Source: Clostridia bacterium
Lineage (GTDB): Bacteria > Bacillota > Clostridia > Oscillospirales > CAG-272
Reading direction: 5' to 3'
NCBI GenBank assembly: GCA_017625065.1
Contig: JAGALS010000027.1
Coordinates: 1 to 50,296, forward strand
Length of the DNA: 50,296 nucleotides
This document shows positions 36,406 to 45,221 of the stretch, one piece after another. Made by a program: the position numbers and the translations under genes. How positions within the stretch are numbered: the stretch's first letter is position 1; the number at the start of each line of letters is the position of its first letter. The notes below the pieces were generated by a model. The model searched no databases. It saw only the letters and a program-made list of their open reading frames with translations, and was not told where the DNA came from.

Positions 36406-37179
36406 TTAAATTGTTTTTTCAAAAAGTGTGCTTCTGCCCTCTTTGCCGATGCGCTGAACAGCGCCAAGCGCTTCAAATACGCCGATCGCGTCATACAGTG
36501 CATATCCCCGCAAACGGGTGTGTTTTTGAAAGACTTTTGCCGTAAATCGATCGGGCAATTCCGTGGGGAAATACACCAGATAATCCTCTCTTGCCGTTAA
36601 TTGCACGGCATCGACCAGGGATAGCGGGATCAGCTCGTAACGGTGCGAGCGCAGCTTGTGACTCTCTCCACCGCCGTCGAGCAAACGGTATTCGTCAAGC
36701 TCCAAGAACGGAAAGAGCACAGAAAACCGCAAATCGCCCAAAAAGGGCGAGAGAGATCTCAGCAAGGCGATCCCCGAAAGCACGGTGTCGTGCCTTGGCG
36801 AGCGCCGCCTTGCGCCGACCTCGCCCGTTGCGGGGTCCATCCAGCTGACCCACTTTTGTGCGGTCAACGGATGGACCAACGTCACCTTGAGATCGGTCTT
36901 TTCCATATAGAACGCGATCTTCTTTGCAAGGCGAAAGAGCTCGCCCGTCTGGATCTCGATAATTTCGCCCGAGGGCGTGAGGATATCCGCGACAAAACGG
37001 CTTGTTTTTCCGTCCCGTTGCGGCACTTTTTGCTCGTGAGCGCTGAAATCGTCATACATCCAGCGCTTGAGCACGCTATGCAATCGCTTCTCGGCATACA
37101 GCCCGATGCTGTCTCTTTCCTTTTGCCGTAGCAGCTCCTCGTGGCAGAGCTTTGCAAACGTAATTTTTCCGCCCTCCAT
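36406..37179 (-). CDS. Unrecognised protein, possibly PD-(D/E)XK nuclease-like
   Basis: About 257 residues; no firm family recognised. Residues 20-110 contain SRFVADILTPSGEIIEIQTG, in which an Asp on a strand is followed about ten residues later by Glu-x-Gln. This is the pattern of PD-(D/E)XK folds where Lys is replaced (as in BglII or CoiA-like proteins), but it is an inference from one motif. The C-terminal part (SLVDAVQLTAREDYLVYFP, then RGYALYDAIGVFEALGAVQR) resembles a small winged helix. It is the last gene of the MarR-ABC-ABC operon; its ATG at 37179 overlaps the exporter stop (TGATG), with GTG 37182 as an alternative. No signal peptide or membrane segment is seen. Confidence 0.65.
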   Translation of the reverse strand: MEGGKITFAKLCHEELLRQKERDSIGLYAEKRLHSVLKRWMYDDFSAHEQKVPQRDGKTSRFVADILTPSGEIIEIQTGELFRLAKKIAFYMEKTDLKVTLVHPLTAQKWVSWMDPATGEVGARRRSPRHDTVLSGIALLRSLSPFLGDLRFSVLFPFLELDEYRLLDGGGESHKLRSHRYELIPLSLVDAVQLTAREDYLVYFPTELPDRFTAKVFQKHTRLRGYALYDAIGVFEALGAVQRIGKEGRSTLFEKTI

Positions 37180-39143
37180 CACGTCGCGATCCCCGCAAAC
37201 TGATTGCTGTAAAGCTTGGCATATTCGCCGCCCTTTTGCAAGAGCGCCTCGTGATTGCCCGCTTCGGCGATCACGCCGTCGCGCAGCACGACGATGGTAT
37301 CCGCGTCACGGATGGTCGACAGACGGTGCGCGATGATCAGCGACGTGCGGTCCTTCATCAGCGCCACCATCGCCTGCTGAATGTGCATTTCGGTACGGGT
37401 GTCGACCGACGAAGTCGCCTCGTCCAAAATTAAAATTTTGGGATCGGCAAGCACCGCGCGTGCGATCGCGAGAAGCTGGCGCTGTCCTTGCGACAGATTG
37501 CCGCCGCCCTCGGTCAGCATCGTATCGTAGCCATCGGGCAGTCGATCGATAAAGGTATCTGCCTTGGCGTGGTGCGCCGCGCGCCTGATCGCCTCGTCAT
37601 CGGCATTGGGCGCGCCGTATTTGATATTGTTGCGGATCGTATCACGGAAAAGCACGGTATCCTGCAAAACGATGGCAATCGAATGGCGCAGCGTTTCCTT
37701 TGGAATATCGGTAATATCCACCCCGTCAATGGAGATCGTACCACTATCCAGCTCGTAAAAGCGCGTGAGAAGATTGACAACGGTCGTTTTTCCCGAGCCC
37801 GTCGCGCCAACGATAGCGATCTTCTTTCCCTTTCCGACCTCAAGGTCAAGCCCCTTCAGAACGGGTTCGCCCTCAACGTAAGAAAAGTGAATATCCTTGA
37901 AGGAAATGTTCCCTTCCATTTCGGCAATGTCAAGCGCAACACAGCCCTCGTCGATCTCGTCCGCGCCGTCCATGATCTCAAAAATGCGCTCCGCACCCGC
38001 AAGCGCGGTGAGGATCGCCGAATACTGATTGGCGATCTGATTGATGGGTCGGGTGAAATTTTTGGAATAAGACAGCATCGATTGAATGTTACCGATACTG
38101 ATGTTTCCGGGACCGCCGAAAATGATCATCGCGCCGCCCGTTGCCGCGACCAGCACGTATTGCAAATTACCCAAAAAGTTCATAATGGGTCCCATGATCG
38201 AGCCCCAGACTCTTGCCTTGACCGAGCAATCGCGGTAATCCGCGCTATACGCGCCGAACACCTTCACGGCATCCTGCTCCTTGCCATAGGCGACCACGGT
38301 ACCGTAAGAGGTCACCATTTCCTCTACCGTGCCGTTCATCGCGCCAAGCAGCTTTTGACGGCGGATGAAATATTTGCGCATAAATTTGGTCAGCTTGCTT
38401 GACGTCAGAATTGAAAGCGGAATGGTGATCATCGCGACAAGTGTCATAATGGGACTTAAGATCAGCATCATGACAAGCGCGCCGACGATGGTCAACAGAC
38501 CCGAAAAGAGCAACGTGATCGAGCTGGAGACGGCATTGGAAACGTTTTCCACATCGTTGGTGATACGGGACATAATGTCGCCGTGTCTGTGAGTATCGGT
38601 ATACTTGATGGGAAGCCTTGCGATCTTTTCAAACAACTCATTGCGCATCACGTAAACGGTGCGCTGCGACAGCTTTGCCGCCACGATACCCATAAAATAG
38701 TTCAGCACCGCCGACACGGCAAACAAGATCCCCATAGCGATCAAGCTCGGCAGCATACCGTTGGTGTGACCGTCTTTTCCGATATAATCCGAAGCATAGA
38801 AATGCACCTTATACTCGGTACGTGTGGGCACATTTGCCATCGCATCGGCATCATAATTGTAAAGCAGCTCACCCGTATCGGCGTTGTAACGCACCGCCTC
38901 GATGGCATCGATGGCGTTGCCCTGCAGCAACGGGCCCGTCAGCTCAATGCCCGCGATCAGAAGCGTGATCGTGAGCAGCGCGATCAAAACGTAGCGACTT
39001 TTGCCGATATACTTGAAAAGACGCCCGAGTGTTTCCTTTGTGCGCTTGGGCTTTTCGCCGTTGACACGGCTCATATTATGCCGTCCGCCGCCACCGGGGC
39101 CGGGCATAGGGAGTCGCCTTTCATTTGCTGCGCCCTTATTCAT
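37179..39143 (-). CDS. ABC exporter half-transporter with canonical ATPase site
   Basis: A 654-residue type IV ABC exporter (membrane domain with six helices, about 50-400, then ATPase domain). The ATPase shows Walker A GATGSGKTTVVNLL, signature LSQGQRQLLAIARAV and Walker B ILILDEATSSVD with the catalytic Glu. An unusual insert between the first two helices (about 75-145) contains tyrosine- and asparagine-rich extracellular sequence. It is the catalytically full half of a heterodimer with the upstream gene. The frame opens at 39197, but GAGGAGG lies correctly before ATG 39143, giving an 8-nt overlap. Confidence 0.92.
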   Translation of the reverse strand: MNKGAANERRLPMPGPGGGGRHNMSRVNGEKPKRTKETLGRLFKYIGKSRYVLIALLTITLLIAGIELTGPLLQGNAIDAIEAVRYNADTGELLYNYDADAMANVPTRTEYKVHFYASDYIGKDGHTNGMLPSLIAMGILFAVSAVLNYFMGIVAAKLSQRTVYVMRNELFEKIARLPIKYTDTHRHGDIMSRITNDVENVSNAVSSSITLLFSGLLTIVGALVMMLILSPIMTLVAMITIPLSILTSSKLTKFMRKYFIRRQKLLGAMNGTVEEMVTSYGTVVAYGKEQDAVKVFGAYSADYRDCSVKARVWGSIMGPIMNFLGNLQYVLVAATGGAMIIFGGPGNISIGNIQSMLSYSKNFTRPINQIANQYSAILTALAGAERIFEIMDGADEIDEGCVALDIAEMEGNISFKDIHFSYVEGEPVLKGLDLEVGKGKKIAIVGATGSGKTTVVNLLTRFYELDSGTISIDGVDITDIPKETLRHSIAIVLQDTVLFRDTIRNNIKYGAPNADDEAIRRAAHHAKADTFIDRLPDGYDTMLTEGGGNLSQGQRQLLAIARAVLADPKILILDEATSSVDTRTEMHIQQAMVALMKDRTSLIIAHRLSTIRDADTIVVLRDGVIAEAGNHEALLQKGGEYAKLYSNQFAGIAT

Positions 39144-40938
39144 TTGCCGCACCTCCTCTCTCCATCTGAGAGGCATAGATCTCTCGGTACGCCTCACACG
39201 TTTCCATCAGCTCATCGTGCGGCGCACAGTAACGGATGGTGCCGTCCTCGATCACGGCAATGCGGTCAGCATCACGCACACTTGCGATGCGCTGTGCGAT
39301 CAAAATCACGGTACGGTCCTTCATTTCTTCGTTCAACGCCTTACGAAGCTTTGCCTCGGTGGCAAGGTCCAGCGCAGACGTGGCATCGTCAAAAATCAGA
39401 ATTTCGGGACGGCGCGCCAGCGCTCGCGCGATCGAAACGCGTTGCTTTTGTCCGCCCGACAGCGATGCGCCCTTCTCCGCCACAAAGGTCTCATACCCTT
39501 CGGCAAAGCCCGAAATGAAATCGTCGGCTTGCGCGGTGACAGCCGCCTTTTTGACTTCCTCATCGGTGGCATTTTCTCGCCCCCAACGGATATTATTTGC
39601 AACCGTATCCGAAAAAAGCTCGCTTTTTTGCATCACGAAGCCGATCTTTTGGCGCAATTTTGTGAGATCGTATTCCTTCACCGACAGACCGTCGACCAGC
39701 ACCTCGCCCTCGACGGCATCATAGAAACGCGGGATCAGTCGCGCAAGCGAGGACTTGCCCGATCCCGTCGCACCCACAACGGCAAGCGTTTCGCCCCGTC
39801 TGACCTCTAAATTGATGTCACGGAGCACGGGCTCGCCCGCAGCACCAGGATAACGGAAGGAAACGTTACGGAAGGAGATCGCCACGTCGGCAGGAGCCGC
39901 ATCACCCGTTCCGCCCTCGATCACGGGCTCACAGTCGATGACCTCGCGCACACGGGAAGCCGAGGCAAGCGCACGGGACACCGATTGGAACATCATCGTG
40001 ATCATCATAATGGAAGAAACCACCTGAATGGTATAGGTCACCGCCGCCATAATATTACCGGTGCTCATACCCGAAATGCCGTCGGCGATGCTGTTGCCGC
40101 CAAGCCAGATCACGGCGATCACGGCAAAATTTTGCACCACGATCATCACGGGATGGATGATCGCCATCAGGCAATGCACGCGATAGTTCACGTCGCGCAG
40201 CTGCCCGTTGGCTTCGCGGAAGCGCTCACATTCATAACCCTCGCGTACGTACGCCTTCACAACACGCGCGCCGCTGACGTTTTCCTGCACGACACAGTTG
40301 ACACGGTCAAGCCGCTTTTGCACCGTACCAAAAAGCGGCACCGCACGCGACAGCACAAGCCCGAGCGTCAGCGCGAGCACGGGGATCGAGGCAAGCAGCA
40401 CCACGCCGAATTTGACGTCGAGTGTAAGTAAGAAAATCGTACCGCCGATCATAAAGAAGGGCGCACGGACAAACATGCGCAGGATCATTTCCATAAATTC
40501 CACGATCATCGCAATGTCGTTGGTCATACGCGTGACAAGCGAGCCCGTGGTGAAGCGATCCGCCTGCTCGATCGACAGCGACATCACGCGTTGATACGCG
40601 GCACAGCGCAGATCGTGTCCAAACCCTTGCGATGCTCTTGCCGCCGTGTAGGCGCACAACGTGCCAAAGCATCCGCCCACCAGAACCACCAACAGCATCA
40701 GCCCTCCAAAGACCAAGATCATCTGAAAGGACGTACATCCGCCATCGCCAAAAAACACGCGAATAATAGCAGACGCTACGCGATTTTCGCTGACATCGGC
40801 ACCGATGATGCCGTAGTTGACGATAAAGGACATCAAGTACGGAAGGCATAGATCCGCCGTGACCTCCAATATCATCAAAAGCGGCGACACCATGGCGTAA
40901 AACCAATAAGGCTTCAAATACCGAAATAATTTACCCAT
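39136..40938 (-). CDS. ABC exporter half-transporter with degenerate ATPase site
   Basis: A 600-residue partner of the downstream ABC half. The six-helix membrane domain spans about 1-320. The ATPase has Walker A GATGSGKSSLARLI, signature LSGGQKQRVSIARAL and Walker B EILIFDDATSALD, where Asp replaces the catalytic Glu. This asymmetry is characteristic of heterodimeric multidrug-type exporters such as BmrCD and TM287/288. It follows the MarR gene by 9 bp, so the exporter probably removes a compound that the MarR protein senses. Confidence 0.93.
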   Translation of the reverse strand: MGKLFRYLKPYWFYAMVSPLLMILEVTADLCLPYLMSFIVNYGIIGADVSENRVASAIIRVFFGDGGCTSFQMILVFGGLMLLVVLVGGCFGTLCAYTAARASQGFGHDLRCAAYQRVMSLSIEQADRFTTGSLVTRMTNDIAMIVEFMEMILRMFVRAPFFMIGGTIFLLTLDVKFGVVLLASIPVLALTLGLVLSRAVPLFGTVQKRLDRVNCVVQENVSGARVVKAYVREGYECERFREANGQLRDVNYRVHCLMAIIHPVMIVVQNFAVIAVIWLGGNSIADGISGMSTGNIMAAVTYTIQVVSSIMMITMMFQSVSRALASASRVREVIDCEPVIEGGTGDAAPADVAISFRNVSFRYPGAAGEPVLRDINLEVRRGETLAVVGATGSGKSSLARLIPRFYDAVEGEVLVDGLSVKEYDLTKLRQKIGFVMQKSELFSDTVANNIRWGRENATDEEVKKAAVTAQADDFISGFAEGYETFVAEKGASLSGGQKQRVSIARALARRPEILIFDDATSALDLATEAKLRKALNEEMKDRTVILIAQRIASVRDADRIAVIEDGTIRYCAPHDELMETCEAYREIYASQMERGGAANE

Positions 40939-40947
40939 AGTGTCACC

Positions 40948-41424
40948 TCACCCCTCCAATAAATTATCGCGGATTTGCGAAAGCAAGCGTACAAGCGTTT
41001 CCTGATCCTCGCCGTCAATACCCCGCATCGCGGTCTGATCGTTGGTCGAAATACGCGAAAGATGACGGCGATCAAACTCTCTTCCCTTTTCCGTGAGCGA
41101 CACCCGTACCGCGCGGCGATCCCGCTCATCGGGCACGCGCTTCACGTACCCCTCTTGCTCCATACGTCGCAAAAGCACGCTAACGGTCGGCGCTTTTAAG
41201 CGCGTCAGCTTGACCAGATCCAATTGATTGAGGTCATCCTTCACCGCCAAGTGTGCAAGCACGATTCGGGCGGTGTTTTGCGCCATCACACCTTCCTCCT
41301 CGCCCTGCCTCACCCGAAAGCGGAGCAGACGCGAGATCTCCATGATCATACGCGGTGCCAGCGGCGCTCCGCGCAGCTCCTCACGCTCGGGGGGCGGAGG
41401 CGGCAGCATTTGTTTTTCCTTCAT
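40948..41424 (-). CDS. MarR-family transcriptional regulator
   Basis: A 158-residue winged-helix repressor. The DNA-binding part reads LNQLDLVKLTRLKAPTVSVL, then LRRMEQEGYVKRVPDERDRR with the wing Asp-x-Arg signature, followed by VRVSLTEKGREF. Family members release DNA on binding small aromatic or lipophilic compounds. It is first in its operon, with its own promoter and an inverted repeat at the transcript start, implying autoregulation and joint control of the exporter. The N-terminus carries a short Pro run (MLPPPPPE). AAAGGAAC precedes the ATG. Confidence 0.93.
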   Translation of the reverse strand: MKEKQMLPPPPPEREELRGAPLAPRMIMEISRLLRFRVRQGEEEGVMAQNTARIVLAHLAVKDDLNQLDLVKLTRLKAPTVSVLLRRMEQEGYVKRVPDERDRRAVRVSLTEKGREFDRRHLSRISTNDQTAMRGIDGEDQETLVRLLSQIRDNLLEG

Positions 41425-41443
41425 AGTAAGTTCCTTTCATTAG

Positions 41444-41459
41444 TTAGTTAGCAAACTAA
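41444..41459. promoter_or_regulatory. Candidate MarR operator
   Basis: Perfect inverted repeat TTAGTT-AGCA-AACTAA lying at the predicted transcript start of the MarR operon. It matches the general TAGTT/AACTA form of MarR operators. Confidence 0.65.
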
Positions 41460-41463
41460 TCAT

Positions 41464-41492
41464 ATGATAACAAAAATCTTGAAATTTGTCAA
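41464..41492 (-). promoter_or_regulatory. Promoter of the MarR-exporter operon
   Basis: On the minus strand TTGACA (41487-41492) and TATCAT (41464-41469) are 17 bp apart, with the operator immediately downstream. Confidence 0.8.
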
Positions 41493-41663
41493 CAAAATTG
41501 CCCGAATTTAACAAAAAACAATTTCCATTCTGCAAAAAGTGCCCGAACGTGCTTGAAAAACGGGCTTTTTTAAAATCATGGCAACAAGAGAGTTTATTGT
41601 TATTGATGAAACAAGCAACGCTTGCAAATAGTAATAACAAGCGACTTTTTGGGGGATAAAAAT

Positions 41664-42695
41664 ATGAATTTTAAAAAAATAAAAAGGAAGGGTTGCTTTG
41701 CGCTTGCCTTCCTTCTCATCATAGCGGCGCTGATCTTGCCCACCGCGGCGAGCGAAAAAGAGCGCCCCACGCTGCTTGTCGGAGGGATCCCCTTCGGCGT
41801 GCGGTTTTTCACAGACGGTATTCTGATCGTGGACTACTGCGACGTAGAATACGGCGGCTCGCCGCACAATCCCGCCCGCGAGGCGGGGCTGAAGCCCGGC
41901 GACTGCATCTATCAGATCAATGAAGAAAGGATCAGCACGGCAACCGAGCTTGCGGAAGCGATCGAGAAAAACGGCTGTGCCGCGCTGACACTTCTCTATC
42001 GGCGCGACGGCAAGGAGCAAAGTGTCTCGCTCACACCGCTGCCCTGCGATCAGGACGGCAGACTGCGAACGGGGCTGTTCGTGCGGGATTCGGGCGCGGG
42101 CATCGGCACCGTGACCTTTGTCACAAAGCAGAACCTCTTTGGCGGACTTGGGCACGGCATTTGCGACGGCGAGGGCGGCACGCTTGTGCCGATGGCGCGC
42201 GGCAGCGTGATGGGCGTGACCATCGGAAGCCTCAAGCGCGGTGCCGCCGGCGCGCCGGGCGAGCTCAAGGGGCACCTTTCGACCGAAAAAACGGGAACGC
42301 TCACGCAAAATACGCCCTGCGGTGTGTTCGGCGCCTTTGCCGAGTGCCCCGAACTCCCTGCGGGCGAGATGCCCATCGGCTACCGCGATGAGCTGCACGA
42401 CGGCGCCGTGACGCTGTGGTGCACGCTTGACGACAATACGCCACGGGAATACAGCGCCGAGATCTCGGCGATCCACCGCGCCGCCGAGGGCAACAAATGC
42501 TTCACCGTGCACATCACCGACAAGGCGCTGCTTGAAAAAACGGGTGGCATCATCCAAGGAATGTCGGGCTCGCCGATCATTCAGGACGGACACCTTGTGG
42601 GGGCTGTGACGCATGTGCTGATCGGCGATCCCACCACGGGGTATGGCATCTTCATTGAAAATATGCTCTCGAATATGGCAGAGGCGCTAAATTAA
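41664..42695 (+). CDS. spoIVB: SpoIVB-type serine peptidase (stage IV sporulation protein B)
   Basis: A forespore-secreted signalling protease that starts the pathway activating sigma-K in the mother cell. The 343-residue protein has an N-terminal membrane anchor (about 10-28), a PDZ domain (about 65-130; REAGLKPGDCIYQINEERIS) and a peptidase S55 domain with His164 in GLGHGI and the catalytic Ser in GMSGSPI near 303. GGGGG and the anchor fix ATG 41664; the frame opens at 41622. The last 19 codons recur, diverged, at 45222-45278 beyond the surface-protein cassette (see findings). Confidence 0.93.
   Translation: MNFKKIKRKGCFALAFLLIIAALILPTAASEKERPTLLVGGIPFGVRFFTDGILIVDYCDVEYGGSPHNPAREAGLKPGDCIYQINEERISTATELAEAIEKNGCAALTLLYRRDGKEQSVSLTPLPCDQDGRLRTGLFVRDSGAGIGTVTFVTKQNLFGGLGHGICDGEGGTLVPMARGSVMGVTIGSLKRGAAGAPGELKGHLSTEKTGTLTQNTPCGVFGAFAECPELPAGEMPIGYRDELHDGAVTLWCTLDDNTPREYSAEISAIHRAAEGNKCFTVHITDKALLEKTGGIIQGMSGSPIIQDGHLVGAVTHVLIGDPTTGYGIFIENMLSNMAEALN
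42642..42667 (+). repeat. 26-bp direct repeat, copy 1 (inside the spoIVB 3' end)
   Basis: Identical base for base to 45225-45250 and in the same codon register. It codes for the YGIFIENML region of SpoIVB. Confidence 0.95.
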
Positions 42696-42700
42696 AACAA

Positions 42701-42728
42701 GAGGCGCGTGCAAAGCACGCGCCTCTTT
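42701..42728. terminator. Terminator between spoIVB and the surface-lipoprotein gene
   Basis: An 11-bp perfect GC-rich stem (42701-42711 with 42715-42725). A short T-run follows on the plus strand and a TTGTTTTAATTT tract on the minus strand. Confidence 0.8.
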
Positions 42729-42761
42729 CTCACCGATTTTTCTTGCGAAAGCTCCAAAAAA

Positions 42762-44849
42762 TCAGTTTTGGATCAGTGTGGGATAAACACTGTTGGCAAG
42801 ATCCACATTGGTGAAATTCCAAACAGTGGCATCCCAGCCGAGAGATACAGAATAAAATGTTTTCTTAGACATATTCGACAAGCTCTGCGCGGTAGCGTAG
42901 GTATAAACCGTGCCAGAATCTTGTGCAATGTTTACGTTAGTGTCCTTGTAACAATTGGTGATCGTACCGTCGCTGCGACCGGCAATATCGCCAACTCGGT
43001 GATTACCTTCCAAAACTGTACCCATCACAAAGCAATTTTTTATAGTTCCGGATGATTCGTTTGCAGCGCAAATCAAAGCTGCTTCGCCAAAATGGCTCGT
43101 TCCATACATGTTGTTTTTATATCCGTAAGCGGATATCGATGCATTCGCATAGCAATTTAATATTTCACCTCGATTGGTAGCAGCAACACCACCACCCAAA
43201 GCCCACGTTGATACGTTAGTAGGTTGTTCAACGTTAATTGTGCCCGTCGCAAAGCAGTTCAATATCTTGCCCGAGCTCTCACCCGAAATCAAGCCTGCAC
43301 GGCGCTCGTTAGCAAGAGAAACATGAATATCTCCCTCAATAGCAGCACACTTTTCAATCGTGCCCGCATTATATCCCGCAATGCCGCCAACATAGACCGC
43401 ATCAGAGGTGTTGGCATTTTGAATGTCAAATATAAAGCCCTCTACATTCAAGTTGCGAATTGTACCCGTATTATAACCAAACAAACCAATGTATTGATTG
43501 GATTGGGGAGCAAAATTCTTGATCGTATATCCCTGCCCCTCAAATACGCCGCGAAAAGGCGTGGTGCTATCCGCACCAATAATGGGCAACGCCATTCCCT
43601 CGCAGTCAATGTCATTCATTAACACATAAGTCCCGCCAAGATTATTGGGAATCTGCAAAAAATCCTCCATATCATAAATTTTCGTACCCGTAATGATAGC
43701 ACCCGCCTCCCACTTTGCATAAAGCTTTTTACTCTCATGCACGCGGTAAGGTGAGGTCACGGGATAAGTGTTGCTAAGACTTTCAAACCAGCCCATAAAG
43801 GTGTATCCATGCTTTTCCGGCACGGGCAAAGCGATCGATGTTCCGGTCGTTACATACACCGTTTCGCTGTTGCCCTTCATATCACCGCCATTGGCTACAA
43901 ACCGTACCGAAACAAGTCCTTCGGGTGCGGGTACGCCGTCCGTTTCGTAGAGATTTTTCCACTCTGTATCGGCTTCATCGGTATACTTCCACTGAAGCCA
44001 CTCGCCCTCTACGCGGAACTCCACGGTCTTACCGTCCTCACCCTTTTCACCCTTGTCGCCGTCAACGCCGTCCTTACCATTGGTGACATTAAAGGTGGCT
44101 GTCTTTCCGCCTTCAAAGGTAATGGTATAGGTATCTACACCGTTGACACTTGCGGTCTTGCTGATGCCGGTGATGCCTTTGGCATCCTCTCCGTCTTCAC
44201 CGTTGACCAAATCATAGGTCATGGTGCTGCCGTTGCTAAAGGTAATGGTGTAGGTGTCTACATTGCCACTGGTCAGAGTCTTGACCACGCTGACAATGCC
44301 GTTACCGCTCTCGCCCGTATCACCCTTGTCACCCTTATCACCTTTATCACCCTTATCACCCTTGGCACCGTTGGTTACCGTAAAGGTTGCGGTGCTACCG
44401 TTGGTAAAGGTGATAGTGTAAACATCCATCAGCCCGTTGGTGGCGGTCTTGGTAATGCTCGCGATGCCATTGCCATCCGCGCCGTTGCTTCCGTTTGCGC
44501 CGTCCTTGCCATTGGTCACCGTAAAGGTCGCGGTGGTTTCATCGTCAAATGTGATGGTGTAGGTGTCGACTGCGCCCTCGGTAGCGGTTTTCTCAACGCT
44601 GACCACAGCCGCGCCGTTCTCACCGTCTCTGCCCACCAAGGATGCCAACCACTCATCCACCGTTCCGCTAAAACCTGCATCCACCGCCAACTCATAGGCG
44701 GATTTACCATCCTGACCATTGACACCATCTTTTCCATCAACGCCGGCAACTCCCTGCGGTCCGGCAGATCCTTGAACTTCCTTTGCGCATGAGCAAAGCA
44801 AGCTCAAAACCATTAATACTGTCAAAAACAAGCAAACTATTTTTTTCAT
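42762..44849 (-). CDS. Collagen-like, repeat-rich surface lipoprotein
   Basis: A 695-residue exported protein, probably a surface adhesin or antigen. The lipoprotein signal is MKKIVCLFLTVLMVLSLLCS with a lipidated Cys just after. Several Gly-X-Y tracts follow (GPQGVAGVDGKDGVNGQDG; GDKGDKGDKGDKGD), interleaved with four beta repeats of the form VDTYTITFxxGxTxTFxVTNG. Next is a Listeria-Bacteroides (InlB B-type) repeat ending GYTFMGWFES, and the last 280 residues contain GLUG-like repeats (YIGLFGYNTGTIRNLNVEG, VYVGGIAGYNAGTIEKC). AAGGAGG precedes the ATG. It is divergent from an XRE regulator and appears more AT-rich than its neighbours, suggesting recent acquisition. Confidence 0.88.
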   Translation of the reverse strand: MKKIVCLFLTVLMVLSLLCSCAKEVQGSAGPQGVAGVDGKDGVNGQDGKSAYELAVDAGFSGTVDEWLASLVGRDGENGAAVVSVEKTATEGAVDTYTITFDDETTATFTVTNGKDGANGSNGADGNGIASITKTATNGLMDVYTITFTNGSTATFTVTNGAKGDKGDKGDKGDKGDTGESGNGIVSVVKTLTSGNVDTYTITFSNGSTMTYDLVNGEDGEDAKGITGISKTASVNGVDTYTITFEGGKTATFNVTNGKDGVDGDKGEKGEDGKTVEFRVEGEWLQWKYTDEADTEWKNLYETDGVPAPEGLVSVRFVANGGDMKGNSETVYVTTGTSIALPVPEKHGYTFMGWFESLSNTYPVTSPYRVHESKKLYAKWEAGAIITGTKIYDMEDFLQIPNNLGGTYVLMNDIDCEGMALPIIGADSTTPFRGVFEGQGYTIKNFAPQSNQYIGLFGYNTGTIRNLNVEGFIFDIQNANTSDAVYVGGIAGYNAGTIEKCAAIEGDIHVSLANERRAGLISGESSGKILNCFATGTINVEQPTNVSTWALGGGVAATNRGEILNCYANASISAYGYKNNMYGTSHFGEAALICAANESSGTIKNCFVMGTVLEGNHRVGDIAGRSDGTITNCYKDTNVNIAQDSGTVYTYATAQSLSNMSKKTFYSVSLGWDATVWNFTNVDLANSVYPTLIQN
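44320..44364 (-). repeat. 9-bp tandem repeat, five copies, coding for Gly-Asp-Lys
   Basis: Unit TCACCCTTA on the plus strand with single-base variants. It encodes the GDKGDKGDKGDKGD collagen-like tract. Copy-number change would alter length in steps of three residues without a frameshift. Confidence 0.85.
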
Positions 44850-44867
44850 GTCATTTCCTCCTTGAAA

Positions 44868-44936
44868 GGGCTATTTATAGCCCATATTGTATCATATATA
44901 GCCCATATTGTCAAGAGGTTTTGGGTATTATAAAAT
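44868..44936. promoter_or_regulatory. Overlapping divergent promoters with paired direct repeats
   Basis: Minus-strand promoter: TTGACA (44909-44914), 17 bp, TACAAT (44886-44891). Plus-strand promoter: TTGTCA (44908-44913), 17 bp, TAAAAT (44931-44936). The two -35 boxes overlap by five bases. TATAGCCCATATTGT occurs at 44876-44890 and 44897-44911, 21 bp apart, and GGGCTA-N4-TAGCCC (44868-44883) is an inverted repeat beside them. This layout fits an operator that couples the surface-protein and XRE genes. Confidence 0.75.
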
Positions 44937-44961
44937 TGAAAACTTTTATAAGGAGCGTAAT

Positions 44962-45204
44962 ATGGGCACTTATACAACGGTTAAAAACAGAATCTTACAA
45001 TTGCTGGGAGAGAAAAAAATGTCAATTCACAAGCTAGCAATGGAATCCGCGGTACCACCCTCTTCTATTAAAAATATTCTATACGGCAAAAGTAAAAATC
45101 CGGGTATCGTTACATTGAAAATGCTTTGTGACGGTTTGAATATCACTCTGATTGATTTTTTTAATACAAAAGAATTTGCCGAGCTGGAGCAAGAGATCGT
45201 TTGA
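44962..45204 (+). CDS. Small XRE-family helix-turn-helix regulator
   Basis: An 80-residue DNA-binding protein that is little more than a Cro/CI HTH domain: MSIHKLAMESAVPPSSIKNI, then LYGKSKNPGIVTLKMLCDGL and NITLIDFF. AAGGAG lies just before ATG 44962; the frame opens at 44908 within the promoter region. It is divergent from the collagen-like lipoprotein gene and is the obvious candidate to bind the paired 15-bp repeats between them. No toxin partner is visible. Confidence 0.9.
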   Translation: MGTYTTVKNRILQLLGEKKMSIHKLAMESAVPPSSIKNILYGKSKNPGIVTLKMLCDGLNITLIDFFNTKEFAELEQEIV

Positions 45205-45221
45205 CCTTGAAAGCTTCCGCC

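Noticed and set aside
44762..45204. XRE gene and its neighbour as a toxin-antitoxin pair
   Set aside because: The only adjacent gene is a 695-residue exported repeat protein, not a small toxin, and it is transcribed divergently.
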